Of a stretch of DNA of 36,541 nt, positions 23,319-31,123 are shown one piece after another. The notes below the pieces were generated by a model that worked only from the letters and a program-made list of their open reading frames with translations, had not been told where the DNA came from and made no database searches. Position numbers and translations under genes: made by a program. The DNA lies in the NCBI GenBank assembly GCA_017507145.1, contig JAFWBJ010000029.1, positions 1-36,541 on the forward strand. Direction: 5' to 3'. The stretch comes from Clostridia bacterium (GTDB lineage Bacteria > Bacillota > Clostridia > Oscillospirales > CAG-272). Positions within the stretch are counted from its first letter, which is position 1, and each line of letters begins with the position of its first letter.

Positions 23319-23349
23319 AAGACCGATGGTTTTTACCATCGGTCTTTTT
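23319..23349 (+). terminator. Intrinsic terminator after rpsU
   Basis: AAGACCGATGGT (23319-23330), loop TTTT and ACCATCGGTCTT (23335-23346) form a perfect 12-bp stem followed by three more Ts. It isolates rpsU from the spoIIIA operon. Confidence 0.9.
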
Positions 23350-23358
23350 CTGTTTTCG

Positions 23359-23387
23359 GTCTAAGGTCCAGACAAGCCGCATATAAT
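23359..23387 (+). promoter_or_regulatory. Possible sigma-E promoter of the spoIIIA operon
   Basis: The -10-like CATATAAT (23380-23387) is close to the sigma-E consensus CATACAAT. The -35 region (near 23359-23366) matches only a GTC core, so the call is weak. The known biology supports it: spoIIIA is transcribed by sigma-E in the mother cell in Bacillus subtilis. The same bases contain TATAAT, so sigma-A use cannot be excluded. Confidence 0.35.
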
Positions 23388-23417
23388 CAACCAGAAAGCA
23401 GGCAAGGGGGAATGGCA

Positions 23418-24329
23418 ATGGCGCAGAGCATCATTGAAGAGTGCGTGCATCCGCAGCTGATGCGGCTGCTTGAGGTGCTTCCGCCGCCGTGGCGCGGGGA
23501 GCTGGAAATCATGCTCAGGCAGAGCGTGGGCGTGGAGGAGCTTCGCCTGCGTGTCGGTGCTCCCCTTGCCCTGCACACCGCGGCGGGTCGTCTGTACGGC
23601 CATTTGCCGGTGACGGCGCTGTGCTTGGAGGATCTGCTTGCCTTTTTTTGCGAAGGCGCGCTGTATGCCCACAGAGAGTCGCTGTGCCAGGGCTATGTCA
23701 CGCTGCGCGATGGGTGCAGAGTTGGGGTCTGCGGCCGGGCGTCGGTGGAGGATGGCCGGGTGAGTGCGATCAGCGAGGTCAGTTCACTCTGCCTGCGCTT
23801 GCCCACCACGCCCCCGCCGTCGGCCTTCGCGGCGGCCGATGAGATCATCGACATGCTGGCCGATGGCGGCTGGACCTCTTCGGTGCTGATCTGCGCGCCG
23901 CCCGGGGCGGGGAAGACGACGCTTTTGCGTGCGCTGGCGCTTCGGCTTGGGCACGCCCCCCACCGGCGGCAGACGGCAGTGGTGGACAGCCGTGGGGAGC
24001 TGAGCCCGTTCCTCTGCCGATGCGGCGGTGCGATCGACCTTCTGACCGGATATCCGCGCCAGCTGGGCATCGAAATTGCCCTGCGAACTATGGGCGCAGA
24101 GGTGATCCTCTGCGATGAGATCGGCAGTCGTGCCGATGCAGAGGCCATCCTTGCCGCGCAGGCCTGCGGGGTTGGGCTAATTGCCACAGCGCACGGCAGT
24201 GATCCTGCCCAGATCAGAAGCAGGCCGGCGCTGGAGCCTCTCTTCCGTGAGGGCGTGTTCGGCGGCTGTGTTATGCTGACCCGGCGGCCGGGCGAGCAGC
24301 ACTGCGCACTGCGCATCGAGCCCTGTTGA
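23418..24329 (+). CDS. spoIIIAA: Stage III sporulation protein AA, ATPase of the SpoIIIA-SpoIIQ channel
   Basis: SpoIIIAA is a secretion-type ATPase on the mother-cell side of the channel joining mother cell and forespore; it is required for late forespore development. The 303 residues include an N-terminal domain with EELRLRVGAPL, the family motif GYVTLRDGCRVGVCGRA, Walker A CAPPGAGKTTLLRAL, and Walker B EVILCDEIGSRADAEAI followed by GVGLIATAHGSD. The ATG at 23418 has AAGGGGG 7 nt upstream; another ATG at 23412 is too close to that site, and the frame extends upstream through the rpsU terminator without support. It heads eight overlapping or tightly spaced spoIIIA genes. Confidence 0.95.
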   Translation: MAQSIIEECVHPQLMRLLEVLPPPWRGELEIMLRQSVGVEELRLRVGAPLALHTAAGRLYGHLPVTALCLEDLLAFFCEGALYAHRESLCQGYVTLRDGCRVGVCGRASVEDGRVSAISEVSSLCLRLPTTPPPSAFAAADEIIDMLADGGWTSSVLICAPPGAGKTTLLRALALRLGHAPHRRQTAVVDSRGELSPFLCRCGGAIDLLTGYPRQLGIEIALRTMGAEVILCDEIGSRADAEAILAAQACGVGLIATAHGSDPAQIRSRPALEPLFREGVFGGCVMLTRRPGEQHCALRIEPC

Positions 24330-24802
24330 GCGCGGTGTGGGTCAGCGGGGCACTGCTGCTGATGGCGGGATGCACCGCGCTGTCGGTTCGCCTCTGCCGT
24401 GATGCGCGGGCCGGCGTTGTGCAGACTGAGGCTTATGCTGCGCTGGTGCGGCTGATTCGCGGGCAGATCGCCTGTTACAGCCGGCCGTTCGGCGAGATCA
24501 GCCGCCGCATCCCGCCTCCGCTTCGCCAGGCCTGCGGACTGCCGGTGGAAGGCGGAACACTTGAGGCCATGTTAGGGGCGGCGAAGCTGCAGTTGCCGGC
24601 CGATGCTGAGCGCATTGTGCGCGCATTTGCCGCTGAACTCGGGAAAAGCTACAAGGCCGAGCAGCTGGCCGTCTGTGATGCGGCGGCCGCGGAATTGGAT
24701 GCGATCGCCGCAGCCCTGCGCCGTCACCTGCCGGAGAAGCTCCGGCTGATCCGCTGTGCCTGCATCTGCGGCGGGCTGGCGGTGATTTTTCTGTGCATGT
24801 AA
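24326..24802 (+). CDS. spoIIIAB: Stage III sporulation protein AB
   Basis: A mother-cell membrane protein of the feeding-tube complex, resembling type II secretion GspF-like components. The 158-residue product has an N-terminal hydrophobic segment (about 4-20), a helical middle (LVRLIRGQIACYSRPFGEI, LGKSYKAEQLAVCDAA) and a C-terminal membrane segment ending in IFLCM, which fits the family layout. The start is TTG at 24326 overlapping the spoIIIAA stop in TTGA, or possibly the GTG at 24335. Identification rests on moderate similarity plus its position between AA and AC. Confidence 0.88.
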   Translation: MSAVWVSGALLLMAGCTALSVRLCRDARAGVVQTEAYAALVRLIRGQIACYSRPFGEISRRIPPPLRQACGLPVEGGTLEAMLGAAKLQLPADAERIVRAFAAELGKSYKAEQLAVCDAAAAELDAIAAALRRHLPEKLRLIRCACICGGLAVIFLCM

Positions 24803-24815
24803 GGAGGTGAGCAGA

Positions 24816-25010
24816 ATGGACATTACCCTGATCATCAAGGTCGCGGGGGTCGGGATGCTGGTGTCGATCGCCGCGCAGATTTTGAGCAAGTCGGGGCGGG
24901 ATGAGCAGGCGATGCTGGTGTCGATCGCCGGCCTGGTGGTCGTTCTTCTGCTCCTGGTGCGGGAGATCGGTACGCTGTTTGACACGGTAAAGTCGGTGTT
25001 TGGGGTATGA
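24816..25010 (+). CDS. spoIIIAC: Stage III sporulation protein AC
   Basis: A 64-residue two-helix membrane protein of the SpoIIIA complex. It begins MDITLIIKVAGVGMLVSIAA and carries the typical KSGRDEQAMLVSIAGLVVVL stretch joining the helices. An ideal AAGGAGGTG precedes the ATG at 24816; the upstream GTG at 24807 falls in the ribosome-binding site itself and is rejected. The stop overlaps the spoIIIAD start. Confidence 0.95.
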   Translation: MDITLIIKVAGVGMLVSIAAQILSKSGRDEQAMLVSIAGLVVVLLLLVREIGTLFDTVKSVFGV

Positions 25011-25402
25011 GAGAGATGGATAGCTTTAAGCTCTGCGCGGCGGCCTTTCTCTGCACGGTGGTGATCGTTGCGGTGCGGCAGTACCGTCAGGACTTTGCGC
25101 TGACGGCCCGCATGGCGGCAACGGTGATCCTGCTCAGCTTCAGCGCGGCGCTGCTAACCCCGACTCTGCGCTGGCTTGAACAGATTGGCGGTGAGGCCTT
25201 TGATTCGGCCTCTGCCGGTGTGCTCTGGCGCGCGCTGGCGATTGTCTGCCTGGTGCGGGTGTGCAGTGCGTTCTGCCGGGACTGCGGAGAGCCGGGGGTC
25301 GCGGCATGCCTGGAATTTGCGGGGAAGGCCGAGCTGATGTTGCTCTGCATCCCGCTGCTTGAGCGTCTGCTGCAGGCGGTGCGGACGCTGGCGGCCTGGT
25401 GA
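25007..25402 (+). CDS. spoIIIAD: Stage III sporulation protein AD
   Basis: A 131-residue membrane protein homologous to AC but longer. Hydrophobic segments lie near 8-25, 35-52, 75-90 and 105-125. The start is ATG at 25007, sharing ATGA with the spoIIIAC stop; a second ATG follows three codons later. The family-typical part is the C-terminal AACLEFAGKAELMLLCIPLLERLL. Cysteines are frequent for so small a protein. Its stop overlaps spoIIIAE in GTGA. Confidence 0.92.
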   Translation: MREMDSFKLCAAAFLCTVVIVAVRQYRQDFALTARMAATVILLSFSAALLTPTLRWLEQIGGEAFDSASAGVLWRALAIVCLVRVCSAFCRDCGEPGVAACLEFAGKAELMLLCIPLLERLLQAVRTLAAW

Positions 25403-26538
25403 AGCGGGCGTTTTGGGGGGCGTTGGCCCTGCTTTGCGGACTTGCCCTCTTTTGCCTGCCGGCCGCGGCCAGGGCTGAGCTGCCCGACGTGTCCGAGCCG
25501 CTCGAAGCCTTTTACGCCGCCCTGCCCGAATCGCTGCGGGACAGCCTCCCCCCCGCGCTTTTGGACGGCGGCATGCCCAACGCCGATGCCCTGCGCGAAG
25601 CCGCCAGCCTCCCGGCTTTGCTTGCGCGGATGCGGGATGTGCTCGCCGACGCACTGCCCGGTGCCGGACGGCTGCTTTTGCGGATCGCGCTTTGCCTGCT
25701 GTTTGCCGCTATGCTGGAATCTGTCTGCGATGCGGTGTCGGCCGGCAGCCTGGGCGAGATGGCGCGTTTTTGCTGTCGGCTTTGTCTGGGCGGCGTTTTG
25801 CTTGAAGCACAACTGGCACAGCTGAACCTGGTGACCGCCTGCCTGCGGCAGCTTCAGCTGGTGGTTAATGCCATGCTTCCGGTGCTGGCGGCGGTGCTTT
25901 CGGCCGGCGGCAGTACGGGGACGGCGGCCGCGAGCTGCGGCGCGCTGATGCTTTTTTTGAATTTGGGGGAAAATCTGTGCGGAAGCTTCTTTTTACCCAT
26001 GATCGCATCGGCATACGGCTTGGCCGCGGCGGCATGGCTCTCATCGGGCGGCCGGCTTGGCGGGCTTCTGCGCGCGCTGAAGCGGATCATTGCCTGGAGT
26101 ATGGGGATGTTTGGCACGGTTTTCTCGGCTGTCTTTGCGTTTCAGACCATCCTTGCGGCCGGCGCGGACAGCGTCGCGGTGCGCGGAATCCGATTCGCGG
26201 TCGGCAGTGCGGTGCCGGTTTTGGGCAATGTCATCGGAGAAACGGTACGGACGGCGGCAACCGGTCTGCGCTATCTTAAGGATACGGTTGGCTTGATGGG
26301 TATTCTCCTGCTTGTCTTGCTGGTCCTGCCGCCCATGATCGGACTATTCATGCATCGCGCGGTGCTGATGCTTGCCGAATCGGCGGCCGAGGTTTTGGGC
26401 GGCGACGGGGAGAGACGGCTGCTGGGCGAATTCGCCTCGGTGAGCGGTCTTTTGTTTGGCCTGCTGGTCGGAGCGGTGCTTTGCTTTATCTTTGCGCTGG
26501 TTTTGCTGGTGCGCATTTCGCTGGGCGTAGGGGCGTAG
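25399..26538 (+). CDS. spoIIIAE: Stage III sporulation protein AE
   Basis: A polytopic membrane protein thought to form part of the channel core. The 379 residues begin with a cleavable-looking signal peptide (MKRAFWGALALLCGLALFCL, then PAAARAE), followed by a short extracellular helical segment and about seven to eight membrane helices. Recognisable conserved parts are LLRIALCLLFAAMLES, LQLVVNAMLPVLAAVL, GMFGTVFSAVFAFQTI, VGSAVPVLGNVIGETVRTA and LLLVLLVLPPMIGLF. The start is GTG at 25399 overlapping the spoIIIAD stop. Size and order are normal. Confidence 0.96.
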   Translation: MKRAFWGALALLCGLALFCLPAAARAELPDVSEPLEAFYAALPESLRDSLPPALLDGGMPNADALREAASLPALLARMRDVLADALPGAGRLLLRIALCLLFAAMLESVCDAVSAGSLGEMARFCCRLCLGGVLLEAQLAQLNLVTACLRQLQLVVNAMLPVLAAVLSAGGSTGTAAASCGALMLFLNLGENLCGSFFLPMIASAYGLAAAAWLSSGGRLGGLLRALKRIIAWSMGMFGTVFSAVFAFQTILAAGADSVAVRGIRFAVGSAVPVLGNVIGETVRTAATGLRYLKDTVGLMGILLLVLLVLPPMIGLFMHRAVLMLAESAAEVLGGDGERRLLGEFASVSGLLFGLLVGAVLCFIFALVLLVRISLGVGA

Positions 26539-26546
26539 GAGGAAAT

Positions 26547-27050
26547 ATGCGCGAATATCTGATCCAGGTGGTGCTGGCGGTGACGGCGGGGACGGTGGCC
26601 GAGCTGCTTCCGCCCGACACAGCGGGCGGCGGACGGCGTGCATGCGCGCCGGTGACGGCTTTGCTGATCCTTTGTACCATCGTGTTGCCGGCAGTGAGTT
26701 GGTTTGCCGACGGCGAAGGACTGCGGGGGCGGATCGATGGTTTCTTCGACTCGATCGCATCCGCCGAAGCGTGGGCGGACGAATCTTATGCCGAGCAAAC
26801 GGCAGCTTATCTCTGCCAGGCGGGCGCTGAGGCGGCAGAGGGGAAGATTGCGGTCCTTCTGGCCGAGCGCTTCGGCTTCCCGGCCGATTGCTGCCGGACT
26901 GAGGTGACACTGTGTGCGGATGAAAATGGGATCGGCGTAGAATCGGTGCGGGTGTTCTTGCACGGGCGTGCCATTTTTGCCGATTCTTATGCCATTGAGG
27001 ACTATCTTGACGCGCTGTTTGGCGCAAAGGCGGTGGTGATACTTGAATAA
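26547..27050 (+). CDS. spoIIIAF: Stage III sporulation protein AF
   Basis: A 167-residue protein with two N-terminal membrane helices (about 3-18 and 32-48) and a soluble C-terminal domain with a ferredoxin-like pattern, containing AERFGFPADCCRTEV. It is somewhat shorter than the roughly 200 residues of the Bacillus protein. The ATG at 26547 follows AGGAGG; the frame upstream to 26481 runs into spoIIIAE and is not used. The identification leans on position between AE and AG as well as topology. Confidence 0.88.
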   Translation: MREYLIQVVLAVTAGTVAELLPPDTAGGGRRACAPVTALLILCTIVLPAVSWFADGEGLRGRIDGFFDSIASAEAWADESYAEQTAAYLCQAGAEAAEGKIAVLLAERFGFPADCCRTEVTLCADENGIGVESVRVFLHGRAIFADSYAIEDYLDALFGAKAVVILE

Positions 27051-27468
27051 ACCGGAAAAGATGGAGCAGTCGGGAAAGCGGCGCATCCAGCTTGGGATTA
27101 TCCTGGCCTGTGCGGCGGCGGGCATGCTTCTGCTTTTGTTCGGAGGACGCGGTGCGGAAGCGGACGGGAGCGCCGCGCCAACCCTCAGCTGGCAGAGTTA
27201 TACGGCTGAGCTGGAGGCAAAGGCCACCGCCCTCTGCGGCCGGGTAGAGGGGGTGGGCGACGTGGCGGTGGCGGTTAGTCTGACGCAGGGGGTGGAATAT
27301 GTCTATGAAGAAAACCGCCTGCTGACCGAGCGGCCGCCGCAGATCGGCGGGATCGGCGTCGTCTGCAGCGGCGGGAATGACCCGGTCACGGTGCAGACTT
27401 TGATCTCGCTGCTCTCGGCCGCCTTCGGCGTGAGCAGCAATCGGATTTATGTAACCGGCGCCGAGTAG
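27043..27468 (+). CDS. spoIIIAG: Stage III sporulation protein AG, short form
   Basis: SpoIIIAG forms the large ring in the space between the two forespore membranes. The 141-residue product has one membrane helix (about 16-34) and a ring-building domain ending VQTLISLLSAAFGVSSNRIYV, with VEGVGDVAVAVSL typical of AG proteins. It is clearly shorter than the Bacillus protein (about 230 residues), mainly in the loop that forms the beta-barrel. The start is a TTG at 27043 overlapping spoIIIAF; an ATG at 27061 is possible. Confidence 0.9.
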   Translation: MNKPEKMEQSGKRRIQLGIILACAAAGMLLLLFGGRGAEADGSAAPTLSWQSYTAELEAKATALCGRVEGVGDVAVAVSLTQGVEYVYEENRLLTERPPQIGGIGVVCSGGNDPVTVQTLISLLSAAFGVSSNRIYVTGAE

Positions 27469-27528
27469 GTATAACAGCCGGCCGCGGCGCATATACATGC
27501 AACACATCATTTCAACGGAGGAAAAATT

Positions 27529-28122
27529 ATGAATATCAAGAAATCACTCCAAACCATTGCCCAGGGGATCCGGCGCATCGGCCGCCGCAACTGGATGATC
27601 ATCGGTGCACTTGTGCTGATTGCCGGTGCGGTCTGCCTGAACTGGGTGCTGTTCGCCGGCAGCGGTGACGGATACGCTTACGATGCCAGCGCCGGCATGT
27701 TTGATGCCGCCGGGACCGATGTGTCGGGCGGGGATACGCTGCAGAGTGTCAGCGCGGCGGACGAGGAGAACCTTGCATATTTCTCGGCAACGCAGGTCAG
27801 CCGTCAGCGCGCGCGGGATGAGGCGATGGAGGTGCTTCGCACTGTCGTCGACAGTGAGGAAGCCATCGAGGCGGTGAAGGGGCAGGCGCTTTCTGACATC
27901 ACGCGCATTGCGCTGGACATCGAGCGCGAAGCGAACATCGAGACGCTGATCACCTCCAAGGGATTTGCCCAGTGTGTCGCCGTTGTCAATGGTGACAGTG
28001 CCAATATCATCGTCCAGAGCAACGGCCTGCTGCCCAACGAGATCGCGCAGATCAACGAGATCGTCTATGAGCAGGCAGGCATCCTGCCGGCCAACGTCAA
28101 TATCATCGAAAAGGCGGCCTGA
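27529..28122 (+). CDS. spoIIIAH: Stage III sporulation protein AH
   Basis: SpoIIIAH spans the mother-cell membrane and binds forespore SpoIIQ, zipping the two membranes together; its C-terminal domain is related to the YscJ/FliF ring fold. The 197 residues have a basic N-terminus, one membrane helix (about 22-42), an acidic spacer and the ring domain: ATQVSRQRARDEAMEVLRTV, followed by ITSKGFAQCVAVVNGDSANI and AQINEIVYEQAGILPANVNI. A GGAGG ribosome-binding site precedes the ATG. It closes the operon, facing a convergent peptidase gene. Confidence 0.95.
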   Translation: MNIKKSLQTIAQGIRRIGRRNWMIIGALVLIAGAVCLNWVLFAGSGDGYAYDASAGMFDAAGTDVSGGDTLQSVSAADEENLAYFSATQVSRQRARDEAMEVLRTVVDSEEAIEAVKGQALSDITRIALDIEREANIETLITSKGFAQCVAVVNGDSANIIVQSNGLLPNEIAQINEIVYEQAGILPANVNIIEKAA

Positions 28123-28125
28123 GCG

Positions 28126-28159
28126 AAAAAGGGGCTTCCCTTCAAAGAAGGGAAGCCCC
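28126..28159 (-). terminator. Terminator of the minus-strand unit (ilvE, peptidase)
   Basis: GGGGCTTCCCTTC (28131-28143), loop AAA and its perfect complement (28147-28159) form a 13-bp stem. On the minus strand it is followed by TTTTT (28126-28130), so it is oriented to stop transcription leaving the peptidase gene. For spoIIIAH it can act only as a stem without a direct T-tract. Confidence 0.75.
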
Positions 28160-28180
28160 CTCATCCCCCGGGGGGATGAG
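28160..28180. repeat. Second hairpin between convergent genes
   Basis: CTCATCCCCC (28160-28169), one G, GGGGGATGAG (28171-28180). It abuts the previous hairpin directly; the two in tandem may form a bidirectional block. On the plus strand an AT-rich stretch with TTTTT (28192-28196) lies a few bases beyond it. Confidence 0.6.
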
Positions 28181-28184
28181 ATGA

Positions 28185-29870
28185 TTATTGATTTTTCTCA
28201 AGCCAAGCCAGTACGGTGTCCACGATCTCCTTCAGACAGCCGTCCTCGAAGGGCGTGATGAGCACGGCCGTTTTGCAGAGCTCGACGAAGGTCTGCATGC
28301 CGCCCTGCTCAACGAAGCTGAGGTAGCGTGCCCATGCATGGCCGAAATTGTGCTGCGATGCGGCCCAGACCTCGAGCGCGACGGTCTGTGCGAGGCAGTA
28401 GTCGATATAATAGAAGGGATAATGGTAGATGTGCAGCTGGCGCTGCCAGCCGGCGCCGGCGGAGTAGAAGGGAACATCGGCAAAATCGATGTAGGGGCGG
28501 TACTCGCGCTCAAGCGAGAGCCAGAGAGCATCGCGCTCGGCGGCCGTCATCTTCGGATTGGCGTAGATCTGATGCTGGAAATCATCGACCATCGTGCCGT
28601 AGGGGATAAAGACGAGCGCCGACTCGAGGTGCGCGTAGCGCGCGCGGTCGGCGTCCTTGCCGTAGTAGAGCCCGAGCCAGGGCCAGGCGAGGAACTCCAT
28701 CGACATCGAGTGGACCTCGCAGGACTCCATGCTGGGGCTGGTCTGCTCGAGCAGGTCGAAGTTGCGTGCGCGGAAGCCGGCGAAGGCATGGCCTGCCTCG
28801 TGGGTCAGCACATCGACGTCACCCGAGGTGCCGTTGAAGTTGGAGAAGATGAAGGGCGCGCGGTAGAGGGGCAGGGAGGTGCAGTAGCCGCCCGGGGCTT
28901 TGCCCTTCTTTGCGCAGACGTCGAAGAGCTCGTTGTCGTAGAGGAAGTCGATGAACTCGGCCGTCTCGGGCGACATTTCGTGATACATCTGCTTGCCTGC
29001 CGCGAGGATGTCGTCGGGCGTGCCCTGCGGCTTCGGGTTGCCCTCGGGATAGCCGAAGAGGTCATCGTAGAAGCGGAAATCACCGCTGACGCCGATGCGC
29101 TCAGCCTGCTTTTCCTTGAGCGCCGAAACGACGGGAACGAGGTCGCGCTTGACCTGGCTGCGGAAGGCGGCGACCATCTCGGGATCATAGCAGTTGCGGG
29201 TATTGCGCAGATAAGCTACCTCGGTGAAGCTGGAATAGCCCAGCTTCTCGGCAATCGTCGCGCGAACCTTGACCAGCTCATCAAAGAGTCTGTCGAGCTC
29301 ATCCTTGACCGACATCCAGAAGCTGCCCTCGGCCAGATAAGCCGCCCGGCGTACTGCGCGGTCGTGGGACTGCTTGTAGGGCGCCAGTTCGGCAACCGTT
29401 ACTGTTTTGCCGTCAAACTCGATCTGCGAGGAAGCGCAGAGCTTCTGGTAGGCCGAGACAAGCCGATTCTCCTCCTGCAGTTCGGCAATAATGGCCGGCG
29501 AGAAGGTCTTGGTGCCGATCTCGATATTGCGCAGCAGCAGCTCACCGTAGCGAGCATCAATGTCCGCGCGGAAGGGCGAGGCAAGTACAGCCAGCGAGAA
29601 GGCCTGTCCCTGCTCCTGTACCAGCGGAGATTTTTCGTCGATGTAGTCCATCTCGGCGGCATAGAATGTATCGGTCGTGTCGATGGTGTGGCGGATGTAG
29701 CAGAGCGATTCCATGGTGGCGAATTCCATCATGCAAGCTTCGTGTGCATCGATGGCGGCAAAAACATCCTCTGCCGACTTTGCGGTCTTGACCTGCTCAG
29801 TCAGGCCTTGGTAGGTGGCGCAGATGGCTTCCACATCGGGGCGGGAATAGGGCATGTCCTTGAATTTCAC
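28185..29870 (-). CDS. M3-family oligoendopeptidase (PepF-like)
   Basis: A cytoplasmic zinc metallopeptidase that breaks down short peptides. The 561-residue product has the long helical N-terminal half of M3 peptidases and the zinc site VLTHEAGHAFAGF (HExxH about residues 357-361), with the third ligand in SMESCEVHSMSMEFL. The substrate-side HIYHYPFYYIDYCLAQ is typical of this clostridial M3 subfamily. The start is GTG at 29870, 9 nt after AAGGAGG; the ATG at 29855 has no such site, and the upstream extension to 29930 crosses a terminator. Only about 30 bp separate it from the ilvE terminator and no clear promoter is seen, so it may rely on read-through from ilvE. Confidence 0.95.
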   Translation of the reverse strand: MKFKDMPYSRPDVEAICATYQGLTEQVKTAKSAEDVFAAIDAHEACMMEFATMESLCYIRHTIDTTDTFYAAEMDYIDEKSPLVQEQGQAFSLAVLASPFRADIDARYGELLLRNIEIGTKTFSPAIIAELQEENRLVSAYQKLCASSQIEFDGKTVTVAELAPYKQSHDRAVRRAAYLAEGSFWMSVKDELDRLFDELVKVRATIAEKLGYSSFTEVAYLRNTRNCYDPEMVAAFRSQVKRDLVPVVSALKEKQAERIGVSGDFRFYDDLFGYPEGNPKPQGTPDDILAAGKQMYHEMSPETAEFIDFLYDNELFDVCAKKGKAPGGYCTSLPLYRAPFIFSNFNGTSGDVDVLTHEAGHAFAGFRARNFDLLEQTSPSMESCEVHSMSMEFLAWPWLGLYYGKDADRARYAHLESALVFIPYGTMVDDFQHQIYANPKMTAAERDALWLSLEREYRPYIDFADVPFYSAGAGWQRQLHIYHYPFYYIDYCLAQTVALEVWAASQHNFGHAWARYLSFVEQGGMQTFVELCKTAVLITPFEDGCLKEIVDTVLAWLEKNQ

Positions 29871-29902
29871 GGATATATTCCTCCTTAGTAAAATGTACTG
29901 CG

Positions 29903-29932
29903 AAAAATGGGCCGATGGTGAACGGCCCATTT
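29903..29932 (-). terminator. Intrinsic terminator after ilvE
   Basis: On the minus strand AAATGGGCCG, loop TTCACCAT and CGGCCCATTT form a 10-bp stem, with the 3' arm running into a T-tract (29903-29907). It stands between ilvE and the peptidase gene and probably sets their relative expression. Confidence 0.8.
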
Positions 29933-29954
29933 CGGTGATTGGTTTGCTTGCGGA

Positions 29955-31028
29955 TCAGTCGCAGACCTTCTCAACCCAGCCCATCGGGTCGGCGATGCGG
30001 CCCCACTGGATGCCGGTCAGATTGTCGTAGAGACGCTGTGCGATCGGGCCGATCTCGTTGTTGTTGAGGATGATGATGTCGCCGTCATCATTGAGCTCGC
30101 CGATGGGCGAGATGACAGCGGCCGTACCGGTGCCGAAGGCCTCATTGAGCTTGCCGGCGCGGTGTGCGGCGTACAGCTCCTCGACCGAAACGCGGCGCTC
30201 GGTTACGGTGTAGCCCCAGCTGCGCAGCAGCTCGATGCAGGATGCACGGGTAACGCCGGGCAGGATCGAGCCCTCGGAGAGGGCAGGGGTGACGACCTCG
30301 CCGTCGATGACGAAGAAGACGTTCATGGCGCCGACCTCATCAATGTACTTGCGCTCGATGGCATCAAGCCAGAGCACCTGCGCATAGCCCAGCTTCTCCG
30401 CCTTTTCCTGGCCGATGAGGGAAGCCGCATAGTTGCCGCCGCACTTGGCGAAGCCGGTGCCGCCGCGGGAAGCGCGGACGTACTCGGTCTCGATGAAGAT
30501 CTTGACGGGGTTGATGCCCTCGGGATAGTAGGAGCCGGAGGGAGCGAGAATGATCATGAAGAGGTAGGTCTTGGAAGCGTGAACGCCGAGGAAGGGGTCG
30601 GTGGCGATGATGAAGGGGCGAATATAAAGCGAGGTGCCGTCAAACGCGGGAACCCAGTCCTTCTCGACCTCAACCAGCGCCTTGATGGCCTGCAGGACAT
30701 CGTCGGGATCGACCTGCGGGATGCAGAGACGGCGGTTGGTGTTGTTCATACGCTCAATATTCTTCTGGGGACGGAAGAGCTGGATCGAACCGTCAGCGGT
30801 GCGGTAAGCCTTCAGGCCCTCGAACATTTCCTGGCCGTAGTGGAAGACCATCGAAGCGGGATCGAGTGCGATGGGCGCATAGGGGACGATGCGGGGATCG
30901 TGCCAGCCCTTGCCTTCGGTGTAGTTCATGATGAACATATGGTCGGTGAAAATTTTGCCGAAGCCCAGCTTCTCGGTCTGGGGCTTTGCCTTGGGGGATT
31001 GCGTGGGGGTGAATTTGATGTCCAGCAT
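29955..31028 (-). CDS. ilvE: Branched-chain amino acid aminotransferase
   Basis: A PLP enzyme of fold type IV that performs the last step of valine, leucine and isoleucine synthesis and the first of their breakdown, using 2-oxoglutarate/glutamate. The 357 residues match the longer IlvE subgroup. HYGQEMFEGLKAYR (63-76) is the substrate-binding region, and Lys195 in GFAKCGGNYAAS is the PLP lysine. LWLDAIERKYIDEVGAMN carries the cofactor-binding Glu, and EAFGTGTAAVISPIG is the phosphate loop. The ATG at 31028 follows CGGAGA with 8-nt spacing. No ilv biosynthetic genes are nearby, so it is a stand-alone unit. No T-box or leader peptide is evident in its short leader of about 60 nt. Confidence 0.97.
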   Translation of the reverse strand: MLDIKFTPTQSPKAKPQTEKLGFGKIFTDHMFIMNYTEGKGWHDPRIVPYAPIALDPASMVFHYGQEMFEGLKAYRTADGSIQLFRPQKNIERMNNTNRRLCIPQVDPDDVLQAIKALVEVEKDWVPAFDGTSLYIRPFIIATDPFLGVHASKTYLFMIILAPSGSYYPEGINPVKIFIETEYVRASRGGTGFAKCGGNYAASLIGQEKAEKLGYAQVLWLDAIERKYIDEVGAMNVFFVIDGEVVTPALSEGSILPGVTRASCIELLRSWGYTVTERRVSVEELYAAHRAGKLNEAFGTGTAAVISPIGELNDDGDIIILNNNEIGPIAQRLYDNLTGIQWGRIADPMGWVEKVCD

Positions 31029-31094
31029 AGTTAATTTCTCCGTGTGGAACAGATAGATTTCCTCAGTCGTAAGTATGCGTCAAGGATTATACCT

Positions 31095-31123
31095 ATTATA
31101 ATGCATTTGCACCGAATTTGCAA
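31095..31123 (-). promoter_or_regulatory. ilvE promoter
   Basis: On the minus strand, -35 TTGCAA (31118-31123), 17 bp, -10 TATAAT (31095-31100). A second TATAAT-like box lies just downstream (31086-31091) but has a poor -35. The interval up to the divergent SLH gene also holds the palindrome GAAAAATTTTTC (31154-31165) and a hairpin ATTTGCCC/GGGCAAAT (31171-31193). Confidence 0.65.

Noticed and set aside
28188..29888. Open frame of 566 codons on the plus strand opposite the M3 peptidase
   Set aside because: The opposite strand has a clear zinc peptidase with HExxH; this frame has no start signal and no domain.
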